38,438 nucleotides of DNA from Verrucomicrobiota bacterium (GCA_016283885.1 JAEENR010000223.1:1-38438), one strand, 5' to 3'; shown: positions 9,216 through 18,053, counted from the stretch's first letter. Numbers and translations: made by a program. Notes: generated by a model from the sequence alone, not told the origin.

Positions 9216-10097
9216 ATGACGTTGAATCAGTTGATCATACGGGCTGATTTCCTGTTGGAGGCACTGCCTTATATCCAGCGTTACCGCGGTGAGACATTCG
9301 TCATCAAATACGGCGGCAGTTTCATGGACGCGAAGGATCCTGATCAGCGGGACAGTGTTGCCCGTGACATCACGTTTCTGGAAGCGGTCGGGATCAATCC
9401 GGTGGTAGTCCACGGCGGAGGCAAGGCGATCACCCGTGCGCTGAAAGATTCCGGCATCGAGACACGCTTCATCCAGGGAATGCGCGTGACCGATCAGCAG
9501 ACCATGAACGTGGTGGAAAAAGTCCTTTCCTATGAGATCAATCCGCGCATCGTGGAAACGATCCAGCGTTTTGGCGGCAAGGCAAAGGGTTTTCCCGGCA
9601 GCAAGGTCCTGAAATGCAGAAAGAAACTGGTTCCCGGCGAGAACGGGGAGATGTTGGATGTCGGCTTTGTAGGTGAAGTCAATGGAGTGGATACGGCACA
9701 AATTTTGGACTGCATCGCTAATAATATCACTCCTGTCATCAGCCCCACGGCTCAAGACGGGGAAGGTAATTTTTATAACTGCAACGCCGATATCGCTGCG
9801 GCACAGGTTGCTATCGCGCTGAAAGCAAGAAGGTTGGTCTTTATGAGCGATGTGCCGGGACTGATGCGCGATTTGAAAGACCCCACTTCGCTGATCTCGC
9901 AGCTGCAGGTTTCCGAAGTGGACGGATTGAAAAAATGCGGTGTGATCGATGCCGGCATGATCCCGAAGATAGACAGCGCGGTGGAAGCGATCCGTGCCGG
10001 TGTGGAAAAGGTGTCTCTGGTGGATGGACGGATGCCGCACAGTGTGATGCTGGAAATTTTTACCCACTCGGGAGTGGGAACAGAATTGATTTTATAG
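9216..10097 (+). CDS. argB: acetylglutamate kinase ArgB
   Basis: Phosphorylates N-acetylglutamate, the second step of arginine synthesis. Amino-acid-kinase fold marks are FVIKYGGSFM (phosphate-binding Lys-Gly-Gly) near residue 30, VVHGGGKAI around 67-75, and the later NCNADIAAAQVA and FMSDVPGLM segments of the nucleotide site. The 293-residue length is normal. The N-terminal extension of about 25 residues before the first strand (LNQLIIRADFLLEALPYIQ) resembles the helix of arginine-feedback-regulated hexameric kinases, so feedback inhibition is plausible but inferred. It starts 2 nt after argJ; an AAAGGTG within the argJ end can act as ribosome binding site. argD follows after 7 nt. Confidence 0.96.
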   Translation: MTLNQLIIRADFLLEALPYIQRYRGETFVIKYGGSFMDAKDPDQRDSVARDITFLEAVGINPVVVHGGGKAITRALKDSGIETRFIQGMRVTDQQTMNVVEKVLSYEINPRIVETIQRFGGKAKGFPGSKVLKCRKKLVPGENGEMLDVGFVGEVNGVDTAQILDCIANNITPVISPTAQDGEGNFYNCNADIAAAQVAIALKARRLVFMSDVPGLMRDLKDPTSLISQLQVSEVDGLKKCGVIDAGMIPKIDSAVEAIRAGVEKVSLVDGRMPHSVMLEIFTHSGVGTELIL

Positions 10098-10104
10098 AGA
10101 ATTT

Positions 10105-11361
10105 ATGAGCGAAAAAGCAGAAAAAATCAAACAGTTGTTCAATGATTATGTCGTACCGAGCTACGGCCGGTTCGATTTAGTGTTGGATCACGCTCAAGGA
10201 AGTTATGTTTGGGACGCGGATGGAAAGCGTTATTTAGATATGGGATCCGGGATCGCCGTTTGTTCCCTGGGACACGCACATCCGGAATTGGCTGAAACAC
10301 TGGCTCAGCAAGCCCGTAAACTGATCCATATTTCCAACCTTTATTATCATGAGGGACAGGGGCGTTTAGCTCAGGAGATCGTCAGCCGCGTGGGAGAAGG
10401 CAAGTGCTTTTTTGCCAACAGCGGTGGCGAGGCTAATGAGGGACTTTATAAGCTGGCCCGCAAGTTTGGCAATGAGACCGGACGTTATGAGGTCATTACC
10501 GCGCTGCATTCTTTCCACGGACGCACTCTGGCCGGCATCGCTGCTACAGGTCAGGACAAGGTCAAGAAAGGCTTTGATCCGGTCGTGGAAGGGTTCAAAT
10601 ACATTCCTTATAACGATCTGAAGGCGGCGGAAGCGGCGATCGGTCCCAAGACCGCAGCTATTTTGATTGAGGGCATCCAGGGCGAAGGCGGGATCACACC
10701 GGCTGATCCGGTATATCTGGCCGGATTGCGCAAGCTTTGCACGGAACGGAATATCCTGCTTTTGATGGATGAAGTGCAGTGCGGTTACTATCGCTCCGGC
10801 AGTTTCTGCAGTTTTCAGGAGATTTTGAAAGATACCGCTGACGGCAAGAGTTTCCTGCCGGACGCGTTCAGTATGGCCAAAGGGATCGCCGGCGGTTTCC
10901 CGATGGGCGCGTTCTGGGTGAGGAAACCCTACGCGGATCTGCTGGGACCCGGTACTCATGCCACGACTTTCGGCGGAACGCCTTTGGCATGCGCCGTGGC
11001 ACGAAAAGTGCTGGAAGTTATAGAGAGGGATCACTTGGCGGAGAATGTACGCAAAGTAGGAGCTGTGATAAAGAACGCCGTTACGGAAATGGCCGTCCGG
11101 TATCCGAATGTGATCGAAAAATCCAGAGGCATGGGTTTTATGCAGGGATTTTCTCTGAATATGGAGTCATCCGTTTTTAAGAGATCCTCGGCCACACCGT
11201 CTGTTCAATTTGTGAATGCGTTGACAGAAAATGGCATGCTGGCTATTCCGGCCGGAGCGTCCGTAGTGAGACTGTTGCCGCCGTTGAATCTGAGTGCTCA
11301 GGAGACTGAGGAAGCTCTGACAATTATTGAAAAAACAGCTAAAGAATTTAATAAAGGATAA
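10105..11361 (+). CDS. argD: acetylornithine aminotransferase ArgD
   Basis: Class-III PLP aminotransferase that converts N-acetylglutamate semialdehyde to N-acetylornithine. Visible marks: NSGGEANEG (105-113) for PLP phosphate binding, SFHGRTLA (136-143), the MDEVQCGYYR segment with Asp222 near the pyridine nitrogen, and the Schiff-base lysine Lys259 in FSMAKGIAGGFPMGAF. The 418-residue length is usual. It lies 7 nt behind argB and 9 nt before argF. The same fold also serves succinyl-diaminopimelate or GABA aminotransferases, but operon position makes ArgD the clear call. Confidence 0.95.
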   Translation: MSEKAEKIKQLFNDYVVPSYGRFDLVLDHAQGSYVWDADGKRYLDMGSGIAVCSLGHAHPELAETLAQQARKLIHISNLYYHEGQGRLAQEIVSRVGEGKCFFANSGGEANEGLYKLARKFGNETGRYEVITALHSFHGRTLAGIAATGQDKVKKGFDPVVEGFKYIPYNDLKAAEAAIGPKTAAILIEGIQGEGGITPADPVYLAGLRKLCTERNILLLMDEVQCGYYRSGSFCSFQEILKDTADGKSFLPDAFSMAKGIAGGFPMGAFWVRKPYADLLGPGTHATTFGGTPLACAVARKVLEVIERDHLAENVRKVGAVIKNAVTEMAVRYPNVIEKSRGMGFMQGFSLNMESSVFKRSSATPSVQFVNALTENGMLAIPAGASVVRLLPPLNLSAQETEEALTIIEKTAKEFNKG

Positions 11362-11370
11362 AGAAAAAAT

Positions 11371-12273
11371 ATGAACCATTTACTTAGTATTGAAAAACTC
11401 CCGCTTCGCGATATGAAGCAGATACTGGAGAACACCGCCATGTTCAAACGTGAACGGGGTTCCCGGACCCTGCTCCCGCTGAAAGGACAAACCTGGGGAA
11501 TGATTTTTGCTAAATCATCCACACGAACCAGAGTTTCCTTTGAGGTGGGCATCCATGAGCTGGGAGGAAACGCACTTTTCCTGAGTGCCAATGATATCCA
11601 GCTGGGACGCGGAGAGCTGATCAAGGATACGGCGCGTGTTCTGGGACGCATGACCCACGGCTGTGTTATCCGCACTTTCAAGCAGCAGGATGTGGAAGAT
11701 TTTGCGCAGTATTCCGGTATTCCTACCGTGAACGCGCTGACAGACTGGGAGCATCCCTGCCAGATATTGACGGATATATTCACCGTGGAAGAGAAGATGC
11801 GCTCTATCCAGGGGAAAGTGGTGACCTTTGTGGGCGATGGAGCCTGCAATATCCCCATTTCCTGGGCGTTCGCGGCGGCTAAGCTGGGTTTTGAGCTTCG
11901 CATTGCCGCGCCCAAAGAGTATCAGCTCCCGGATGAAGTGCTGGAACGCGCCGGAAGCAGTGCTAAGATCTATCGCACGGGTGATCCTAAGGAGGCCGCG
12001 AAAGGCGCGGATGTGCTTTATACGGATACCTGGATCTCTATGGGCAAAGAGAGCGAAAGCGCTCAGAGGATCAGTCTGCTGAAGAACTATCAGATCAATA
12101 AAGAACTGGTTTCCCTGGCCAATAAGGATGTGATGGTGCTGCATTGCCTGCCTGCCTATCGGGGCAAGGAGATCACGGAAGAGATATTCGAGCAGTTTGC
12201 CGGGAACATCTTTGACCAGGCAGAAAACCGTCTCCATACCCAGAAAGCGATCATGGACTGGATGACGGATTAG
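11371..12273 (+). CDS. argF: ornithine carbamoyltransferase ArgF
   Basis: Cytoplasmic transferase making citrulline from ornithine and carbamoyl phosphate. Carbamoyl-phosphate motif SSTRTRVSFE has S50-T-R-T-R54. HPCQILTD marks the central loop, and the ornithine-site HCLPAYRGKEI and the C-terminal ENRLHTQKAIM are present. The 300-residue length is normal. It is the last gene of argJBDF and is followed by a strong terminator. argC, argG and argH are not in the window, so the pathway must be completed elsewhere. An AAAGGAT lies about 11 nt before the ATG. Confidence 0.95.
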   Translation: MNHLLSIEKLPLRDMKQILENTAMFKRERGSRTLLPLKGQTWGMIFAKSSTRTRVSFEVGIHELGGNALFLSANDIQLGRGELIKDTARVLGRMTHGCVIRTFKQQDVEDFAQYSGIPTVNALTDWEHPCQILTDIFTVEEKMRSIQGKVVTFVGDGACNIPISWAFAAAKLGFELRIAAPKEYQLPDEVLERAGSSAKIYRTGDPKEAAKGADVLYTDTWISMGKESESAQRISLLKNYQINKELVSLANKDVMVLHCLPAYRGKEITEEIFEQFAGNIFDQAENRLHTQKAIMDWMTD

Positions 12274-12298
12274 CCGTAAAGAAAGAAAATCAAAAAAG

Positions 12299-12327
12299 AA
12301 AAGACGCATGAACAGTGCGTCTTTTTT
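12299..12327 (+). terminator. Rho-independent terminator after argF
   Basis: AAGACGCA (12301-12308) pairs with TGCGTCTT (12316-12323), with extra A:T pairs outside and a T run. It ends the arg operon. Confidence 0.9.
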
Positions 12328-12345
12328 GTTGGGTGACAGAAACAA

Positions 12346-12375
12346 AAAAAGTGTGGAGCAAACTCCACACTTTTT
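12346..12375 (-). terminator. terminator facing the PEP-CTERM gene
   Basis: Near-perfect stem: an A run plus GTGTGGAG pairs with CTCCACAC plus a T run across a 4-nt loop. With A and T runs on both flanks it can work in both directions between the convergent argF and PEP-CTERM genes. Confidence 0.88.
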
Positions 12376-12395
12376 TGAAAATCAACTAATCAGAA

Positions 12396-13154
12396 TTAGT
12401 CGCGTTTGAAACGACGCAGACCAGCGAAACCAACCAGAGAGGCTAAGCCCATCATAGCGAGCTGGAATGTACCGGCCTCAGGAACGAGGGTAGCGGTACC
12501 GTCAACGCGCAGAGCAAACGGCTGTGTAGTCTCGGCATATTGCAGATGGAGGGTTTCTTTCCAAGTGCTCTGATCCAGATTGTTGCCGTACCACATATCT
12601 TTGTCGTAACTAGGGCTTGTACCATCCTCAAAGGAAGTAATATAGATGCTGTCAGCCTGGGAGAAGGGCAGTCTCAGACCATTCGCATTTTCGGTGGTGA
12701 CGAGATAGGTCAAACCCCCTCTGTTATAGTCATTGTATGTGATCGGTGTATCATAGTTCACAAAACCGGTCGTGGAAATTGCACTTTCCTGACCCGCTTC
12801 ATAAGTGGTAAATGTGAAAGCGGATTCATCGAAACGATAACCAGGTCCCACATAAGTGGCATCACCCACTGTATAGTAAGCGTCATTGGCATACAGAGCA
12901 AACGTCGCGACATCAGGGCTCGTTCCAGCAACAAAGCTCAAATTACCGGCACCAGTAATGGTGTATTGGGGATAGATTCCATTACGATCATTACCAAGAT
13001 CGGTCAGAATGCTGCCGCCGATTATCCGAGCAGCAGGAGAACTCTGCACTTTCGAATGTTCGAACGCACTTGTACTGTCAAACAGAACATCTGCTTGCAC
13101 GACAGAAGCTGCAGCCAGAACGGACGCAACTGTAACTGTTTTAATCATGTTCAT
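12396..13154 (-). CDS. PEP-CTERM domain secreted protein
   Basis: Exported protein of unknown function, 252 residues. It starts with a cleavable signal peptide (IKTVTVASVLAAASVVQA) and ends with a PEP-CTERM sorting signal: VPEAGTFQ, a hydrophobic helix, then the basic end RRFKRD. PEP-CTERM tails are processed by exosortases, usually in organisms making extracellular polysaccharide. Here the third motif residue is Ala instead of Pro (PEA). No exosortase is in the window. The middle is Thr/Tyr/Asp-rich, beta-strand-like and not recognised. It converges on argF with two terminators between them and diverges from parB. Confidence 0.85.
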   Translation of the reverse strand: MNMIKTVTVASVLAAASVVQADVLFDSTSAFEHSKVQSSPAARIIGGSILTDLGNDRNGIYPQYTITGAGNLSFVAGTSPDVATFALYANDAYYTVGDATYVGPGYRFDESAFTFTTYEAGQESAISTTGFVNYDTPITYNDYNRGGLTYLVTTENANGLRLPFSQADSIYITSFEDGTSPSYDKDMWYGNNLDQSTWKETLHLQYAETTQPFALRVDGTATLVPEAGTFQLAMMGLASLVGFAGLRRFKRD

Positions 13155-13489
13155 AACTCAATTTTCTCAACATCAACAAAGGCTAACTAGTCGGAGCCGA
13201 AAGCCAGCCACATTAATTATTTATCTGAAGCGCTTTTCTATCACATTAAAACGTGATCTCGAAAAGACATCTTCCCGACACCGCAGAAATTTTTGCAGAA
13301 AATAGAAGAAAGTGCAAGCTTTTTTAAAAAAATTTCGCCTAAATATTTTATTTCTTTTTCTTATTCTTATTATTTCTTATTGATATTCAATGTGTTAAAA
13401 TTATTTTAAATGATTTCTTTTATGATTTATTTTATCAGAAACGCTTACTCAGGATTGACAAAAAAACATTTTTTGATGAATCTAGTTGT
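13155..13489. other. AT-rich divergent intergenic region
   Basis: About 335 nt between the divergent PEP-CTERM and parB genes. Very AT-rich in 13310-13440, with no gene seen. It must contain both promoters; the only clear element is the TTGACA next to parB. Confidence 0.6.
13455..13481 (+). promoter_or_regulatory. candidate parB promoter, close to the start codon
   Basis: Consensus -35 TTGACA at 13455-13460; the best -10 is weak (ATGAAT, 13476-13481). If used, transcription would begin within a few nucleotides of the ATG at 13490, giving a leaderless or nearly leaderless message. No Shine-Dalgarno is present. Confidence 0.35.
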
Positions 13490-14422
13490 ATGGCGAAGTC
13501 CGCTTTAGGCAGAGGCTTTGGGGCACTGATGGGGGATAGGAAACCCAAGACGTCCTCAAATAATACAACGGTACAGAAAACGACACCCGGAAAACCGGAA
13601 GCGAAAACAGATCCCGCGTCTTCTCGTGATGCTGTTCTTAATGTGCCGATAGAACGAGTGTTTGCGTCCCGATTGCAGCCACGCAAGCATTTTATTAAAG
13701 AATCTCTGGAGGAACTCACACAGTCTATCCGTGAGCATGGGATCATGCAGCCGCTGATCGTTCGCAAAAGCTCGGATGCCCGGTATGAGCTGATTGCCGG
13801 TGAACGCCGCCTCCGGGCCGGAAAAGCGGCTGGTCTCAAAGAAGTTCCAGTCATCATTATCGAGGCTGATGACCGTAAGGCATTGGAGCTGATGATGGTG
13901 GAAAATCTTCAGCGTGAGAATCTGAATCCCATTGATGAGGCTATTGGTTTTGAACAGTTGATCCGGGAGTTCAAATTGACACAGGAAGCGGCGGCGGCTC
14001 GTGTCGGCAAAGGCCGTGTTGTGGTGGCCAACGCGCTTCGTTTGCTGAAACTGCCCCAATCTGTACAGATCATGGTGGCGGATGGTCGTTTGAGTGTGGG
14101 GCACGCGAAGGCGATCTTGTCTTTGGAATTTGTTGAGGATATGCAGGCCATGGCCGAGCGAGTGGTCAATGGCAAGTTGAGTGTACGCGAGGTGGAAACG
14201 CTGGTCGCGCGTAAACTGGACAAGACAGCACATTCACAACCGAAGACACCGCCAGCTCCGAATGTCCATCTCCGCAAGGTCGAAGAAAAGCTGCGTGAAC
14301 ATTTTGGAACTCAAGTGAAAGTAAAATCCAGTGACGGAGAAAAAGGATCACTGGAAATACAGTTTTACAGTAAGGGAGATCTGAACCGTTTGCTGGATAT
14401 TTTCTCTGTCAGCATCGAATAA
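13490..14422 (+). CDS. parB: ParB/RepB/Spo0J family partition protein
   Basis: Chromosome-partition CTPase clamp that loads at parS sites. The N-terminus (KSALGRGFGALMG) is the usual ParA-interaction box, which supports this start. The ParB/sulfiredoxin-like domain follows with GERRLRAGKAAG (104-115) and ENLQRENLNP (138-147), the CTP-binding motifs. A helix-turn-helix (LTQEAAAARVGKGRVVVANALRLL region, about 163-187) and a C-terminal dimer domain complete the 310 residues. No parA is adjacent; the upstream gene is on the opposite strand. I saw no parS-like 16-mer (TGTTTCACGTGAAACA type) in the window. Confidence 0.94.
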   Translation: MAKSALGRGFGALMGDRKPKTSSNNTTVQKTTPGKPEAKTDPASSRDAVLNVPIERVFASRLQPRKHFIKESLEELTQSIREHGIMQPLIVRKSSDARYELIAGERRLRAGKAAGLKEVPVIIIEADDRKALELMMVENLQRENLNPIDEAIGFEQLIREFKLTQEAAAARVGKGRVVVANALRLLKLPQSVQIMVADGRLSVGHAKAILSLEFVEDMQAMAERVVNGKLSVREVETLVARKLDKTAHSQPKTPPAPNVHLRKVEEKLREHFGTQVKVKSSDGEKGSLEIQFYSKGDLNRLLDIFSVSIE

Positions 14423-14646
14423 TAAAGAGACGCTGAGACGCGCGTCCACATTATTTTAAGCTCTTTGAGCTTTCGAGTTACAGCCGCGCTAGCGCGGCTC
14501 CATTTTAATGACCCGGAACGGGTCAAAGATGGTAGCCGGGGGTAAGCGCAGCGTAACCCCTGGTAATGGATCCCCCTAATTTCTCACCCTGAAGGGGTGA
14601 CAGAGCGTATCAATAAAAAAATTCAAATACATGATCCCGGAATTTT
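14423..14646. other. convergent intergenic region with hairpins and a dispersed repeat
   Basis: About 220 nt between the convergent parB and methyltransferase genes. It holds the hairpin AAGCTC-TTT-GAGCTT (14458-14472), an 18-bp perfect palindrome AGCCGCGCTAGCGCGGCT (14482-14499) that may act as a terminator, and copy 1 of a dispersed repeat. Confidence 0.75.
14510..14607 (+). repeat. dispersed palindromic repeat, copy 1
   Basis: About 98 nt made of three inverted repeats: GACCCGGAACGGGTC (14510-14524), a GGGGGTA...TAACCCC hairpin in the middle, and CACCCTGAAGGGGTG (14585-14599). A closely similar 97-nt copy lies in the same orientation at 23794-23890. Confidence 0.88.
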
Positions 14647-15621
14647 TTATTTGCTGATGGCGATTCTGGGTTTGACAGCGGTGACCAATAATGTCTGCAA
14701 ATGAGGTGGATTTTCTTCGCGGTCTGCAATGGTGATATCTATATTTTTGAACAAGGCGTGTTCCAGCAGAAGATGGATCTCACCTTCGGAAAAGCCCAGC
14801 TTGGTATCTCCGTAAAGTTTGTGCGCTTCTGAGAAGTTATGTTTCAGCAGATCCAGGATAAAAACTTTACCTCCGGGGACCAGTATCCGGTATGCACTGG
14901 AGAGTGCCTGATCCGGAGCATCCAGATGATGAAGGACCTGACTGATGATGACCACATCGACACTGGCATCCGGGATAGGCGGGTTTTGGATGTCGCCTAA
15001 ACGAAATTCGATATTTTTGATCCCTGCTTTTTTGGCTTGAGCCTGGCCGAATTTAATGATTTTAGGAGAGTTATCCACGGCGATGATCTGTTTCGCGCTT
15101 TGGGCGAAGAGTTCGCTCATCAAGCCTTCACCGGAACCAAGATCCGCGATCACCAGGGGAGGCAGCATTTTAAGCAGGAGCTGACCGAATGCCTGCCAGG
15201 ATCTGCCCGGACCGTATTTTCGATCGAAACGACCGGCTACCTGATTAAAAAAAAGACGGGTATGTTCTTCCCGCAGAGAGAGTATTCGCTTAAGATTGAC
15301 TTGATCCGTCTTATAATCGGGCAGTTCCTGCGCGCCTTGAAGAGCGGATGAGATCAGCTCCGAATGGGGGAGAGTTGCCAGATCGGAAAGTTTATAAAGG
15401 GTACTCCGTCCCTTGCGCTGAGAGGTCAAAAGACCGCTTTCCTGAAGTACAGCCAAATGGGTGGATATGCGGGACTGTCCCATTCGCGTAATAGACTGAA
15501 GTTCCTGCACGGAAAGGACTTCTTTTTCTAAAAGGGAGAGTATCCGCAGTCGGGTCGGATCTGCTAAAGTGCGCAGATATTTTAAGATTTTAGCCATAGG
15601 GGAATGGGGCAGTGCCGCCAT
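14647..15621 (-). CDS. ArsR-family regulator fused to class I SAM methyltransferase
   Basis: Two-domain protein of 324 residues. Residues 9-80 form an ArsR/SmtB winged helix (LADPTRLRILSLLEKE, then the recognition helix SRISTHLAVLQESGLL). Residues about 115-320 form a Methyltransf_11-type domain with the SAM motif DLGSGEG at 160-166, a VDNSP acidic loop and SQVLHHLDAP. ArsR-type metal-binding ELCVCDL is absent, so it is not a classical arsenic sensor. The same fusion is known in other phyla, often linked to methionine/SAM metabolism, but the methyl acceptor is unknown. A start at 15597 (MAKILKYLRTLADP) is also possible and agrees better with usual ArsR N-termini; no Shine-Dalgarno separates the two. 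Confidence 0.88.
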   Translation of the reverse strand: MAALPHSPMAKILKYLRTLADPTRLRILSLLEKEVLSVQELQSITRMGQSRISTHLAVLQESGLLTSQRKGRSTLYKLSDLATLPHSELISSALQGAQELPDYKTDQVNLKRILSLREEHTRLFFNQVAGRFDRKYGPGRSWQAFGQLLLKMLPPLVIADLGSGEGLMSELFAQSAKQIIAVDNSPKIIKFGQAQAKKAGIKNIEFRLGDIQNPPIPDASVDVVIISQVLHHLDAPDQALSSAYRILVPGGKVFILDLLKHNFSEAHKLYGDTKLGFSEGEIHLLLEHALFKNIDITIADREENPPHLQTLLVTAVKPRIAISK

Positions 15622-15675
15622 TATAAGACAAACGATTAAAACATTTTTTCCATGACAGTGTCAAAGAAATGCTAA

Positions 15676-15712
15676 ATAAAAACACCCTGTATTCGAGAGA
15701 ATAACAGGGTGT
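15676..15712 (-). terminator. terminator after the small secreted protein gene
   Basis: Long stem ACACCCTG-TATTC / GAATA-A-CAGGGTGT with a 4-nt loop and one bulge; on the minus strand it is followed by GTTTTTATTT. Confidence 0.88.
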
Positions 15713-15734
15713 GTGAATTTCTAACTAATGATAA

Positions 15735-16349
15735 TTATTTTCCAGTGTAGAACTTAACCGGGTAACGACGACCATCCGGATTGTCCGGTGTGATAGGAAC
15801 AGTACCCTGAGTCACCGGGGCAACATGATAGACGATCACGCCAGGAGCCGGATTACCAAAGGCATCTTCACCGAAGTTTACAGTCATCTGAGGAAGTATG
15901 GTCGGATCCAGCGGACCAGTAGCAGCTTCAACTTCAGCGGCATATTTCGGAGCCACAGAGGAAACTTCTGCCACGATTTCGCTTGCATAAGCTGGAGCGG
16001 CTTTGATGGCCACTTTCGCGAGCTTGACTGACAGACTCTTTTGGAGATCAGCAGCTGTCGCGGCCGCCAGAGGAGCTAATTCAGGGTTGGATTCAGAAAT
16101 GGCTTTCACCGTTTGAATGAGGGCGCCAGCCTTACTGGATTTGGTTGCGCGGATCACTTGGACAACGACATCTTCACGATCAGAAGCATTTGCCTTAGTG
16201 AGCAGTTCTGTAGCAACAGAGCTTACATTGCGGAGCTTGGCACCGCTGATGGTTTCGTCTATTGCTTTCACCTGGGCAGGTGTCAGCGCATTTGCAGAAA
16301 CTGCAGCCGCCACAAAGATCGCGGCCAGTAACAATGTTGTCTTCTTCAT
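15735..16349 (-). CDS. small secreted Ala-rich protein of unknown function
   Basis: I chose the ATG at 16349 because it begins a clear signal peptide (MKKTTLLLAAIFVAAAVSANA, cleavage expected after ANA). The frame stays open upstream to 16457, but those residues look like untranslated leader. The mature part of about 180 residues is Ala/Val/Lys-rich and helical up to about residue 155 (repeats such as LAKVAIKAAPAYASEIVAEVSS). A Pro/Gly-rich tail with NPAPGVIVYHVAPV and PDNPDGRRYPVKFYTGK follows. I do not recognise a family; similar Ala-rich helical secreted proteins occur in PVC genomes. It is monocistronic, with its own terminator. Confidence 0.75.
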   Translation of the reverse strand: MKKTTLLLAAIFVAAAVSANALTPAQVKAIDETISGAKLRNVSSVATELLTKANASDREDVVVQVIRATKSSKAGALIQTVKAISESNPELAPLAAATAADLQKSLSVKLAKVAIKAAPAYASEIVAEVSSVAPKYAAEVEAATGPLDPTILPQMTVNFGEDAFGNPAPGVIVYHVAPVTQGTVPITPDNPDGRRYPVKFYTGK

Positions 16350-16638
16350 AAACAAAATATTCAATCTCGAACTCAATACAACCGTGAGGTCAAAGTGCTT
16401 GGGTGAAATATACACCACGAGGCACTCATGCCTCAACACCGAGGTCAATTCTATCACATAGCGAGGGGATGTAAAGAGGAAAAGTAAAATTTATTTAATT
16501 TTTTTTCCAAACTGAGGAAATATCCTTCCGCTTGCGAAAACACCTTGAAAAATATGGGTGAAATGAAATCATTATTCCTTCCTTGAAGGAAATATCCAAC
16601 CTGTTTGAAAAAATAAAACATAAAAAATTGTTTTTTTA
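16350..16638. other. AT-rich intergenic region
   Basis: About 290 nt between the secreted-protein start and the rfbC stop. It contains the short inverted repeat TTCCTTGAAGGAA region near 16577-16592 and A/T runs. No gene is seen. Confidence 0.5.
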
Positions 16639-17184
16639 TCAATCGAACAGCTTGGATGCCGGCAGGTCTTTCAGCGGGATGCCTGCTTTATCCTTGTCGG
16701 AAAGGAGCGGTGATCCTACTTTCCAGGAAATTGCCAGCGCGGGATCGTTCCATTGAAGGGTCACTTCGCCCTCCGGGTGGTAGAGTTCCGTGCATTTATA
16801 GTGGAAGAGAGCTGTTTCGCTCAATACGGCGAATCCATGGGCAAAGCCGGCCGGAACAAAAAGTTGGCGTTTGCTTTGGCCGTCCAGTTCTACGGAAAAC
16901 CATTTGCCGAACATTTTGGAGCTGCGGCGCAGATCCACTACGACATCTTGCACACAGCCTTCGATCACGGAAACCAATTTCCCCTGGGGCGGGATCTGAT
17001 AATGCAGACCGCGTAAGATATCTTTGCGGCTGAAAGAGATATTGTCTTGAACAAATTCTGCGTCAATGCCTGTTTCGTGGTATCGCTGCTGGTTCCAGGT
17101 TTCCAGAAAGTAGCCGCGGGCATCGCCGAATACTTTGGGTTCAATGACAAAGAGACCTTCAAAATCTGTAGGGATAACGTTCAT
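16639..17184 (-). CDS. rfbC: dTDP-4-dehydrorhamnose 3,5-epimerase
   Basis: Epimerase of the dTDP-L-rhamnose pathway, used for envelope polysaccharides. Cupin-type RmlC marks: DARGYFLETW (21-30), ILRGLHYQ with catalytic His61, KLVSVIEGCVQDVVVDLR (69-86), FVPAGFAHGFAVLS (109-122), and FHYKCTELY with the conserved Tyr129. The 181 residues suit the family. The ATG at 17184 overlaps the upstream stop as ATGA, which decides this start over a second one 18 nt upstream. rfbA, rfbB and rfbD are not in the window. The gene is last in a three-gene overlapping minus-strand operon. Confidence 0.95.
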   Translation of the reverse strand: MNVIPTDFEGLFVIEPKVFGDARGYFLETWNQQRYHETGIDAEFVQDNISFSRKDILRGLHYQIPPQGKLVSVIEGCVQDVVVDLRRSSKMFGKWFSVELDGQSKRQLFVPAGFAHGFAVLSETALFHYKCTELYHPEGEVTLQWNDPALAISWKVGSPLLSDKDKAGIPLKDLPASKLFD

Positions 17185-18053
17185 TTTTTTGTTTTTTGGC
17201 AAATCAGAACCAGTGCTTCGCCGGATAGAGGTGCTTCTTTCAGACGTTTTTGAGCGGTTTTTTCCATATCACTTTGGGAATGAAATGGTTCAACGGGAAA
17301 AGCCTGGGGAAGCTGTCCGGAAGATGTGCTGAAAAGGGTTAATTTTTCACGGATGCCCGCGTTGGCCACACAGCGGTGCAGAGAACCCATCGAGAATATT
17401 TGACGGTATTGGGGAACGTGCAGAGGCAGCCATTTGCTTCCGTAGAGTTCATGTCCCAGGGAATTCTCATTCCAGGCGATCAGCACCAGCCGTCCGCCTT
17501 GTTTGAGTTTCTTCCAAGCCTGGTTCAGGTAAAAAACAGGGTTTTCGATCTCTTCCAGTGCCCAGCGGATGACAATAGCGTCAAAAGATTCATCTATGTA
17601 GTTCTCCCATTCCGGGATGCCTTGCTGCACTCTGATCCCTTTGGCCTCGTATTCTTTAGCGGAGGCCGGGTTAGGATGGATGGATTCTGTGGTCCAGCCG
17701 CGCTGATAGGCCTGCAGCACCCAGGAGAGATCTCCATAACCGATCTCCAGGAGGGTGCCGGGAGTTTCGGGCAGAAAGAGTTCTTCCCAGAATTTTCTGA
17801 TTTTGGATTCTTCCGTATCATTCCAGAGGGAGTCTTTGATTTTCTCCCAGAAAGAGACGGAGTTTTGGCGGTAGTCCGGAAAGTCGGAAAATAATTCCCT
17901 GTTTCTGTCCTGTTCTTGCTGCTTCAGAAGGACATGGCCGCAGATTTTCCGGGAACAATGGAAACAACCCTTGCACTCCTCTGAGTGGAGAGGCTGCAGC
18001 GCGTACCCGCAGAGGGGGCATTTTGAGAAGAATGTGCTATTTCTTTTGACCAC
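17181..18053 (-). CDS. class I SAM methyltransferase with N-terminal zinc-ribbon-like region
   Basis: 290 residues. The N-terminus has six cysteines (C12, C15, C27, C30, C33, C38) arranged like a zinc ribbon. Residues about 95-200 hold a methyltransferase fold: LLEIGYGDLSWVL (SAM motif I), a W-E-S acidic loop and FDAIVIRWALEEIENP followed by KLKQGGRLVLIAW. This layout is common for methyltransferases in polysaccharide clusters, which agrees with the overlapping rfbC. The 5' end overlaps the glcF-like gene by 17 nt and the 3' end overlaps rfbC by 4 nt, so translation is probably coupled. The substrate is unknown; a glycan or nucleotide sugar is a guess from context. Confidence 0.82.
   Translation of the reverse strand: MVKRNSTFFSKCPLCGYALQPLHSEECKGCFHCSRKICGHVLLKQQEQDRNRELFSDFPDYRQNSVSFWEKIKDSLWNDTEESKIRKFWEELFLPETPGTLLEIGYGDLSWVLQAYQRGWTTESIHPNPASAKEYEAKGIRVQQGIPEWENYIDESFDAIVIRWALEEIENPVFYLNQAWKKLKQGGRLVLIAWNENSLGHELYGSKWLPLHVPQYRQIFSMGSLHRCVANAGIREKLTLFSTSSGQLPQAFPVEPFHSQSDMEKTAQKRLKEAPLSGEALVLICQKTKK

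Noticed and set aside
10997-11015. sigma-54 promoter-like TGGCACGAAAAGTGCT inside argD
   Set aside because: It lies within coding sequence with no gene behind it and the -12 element is not TTGC.
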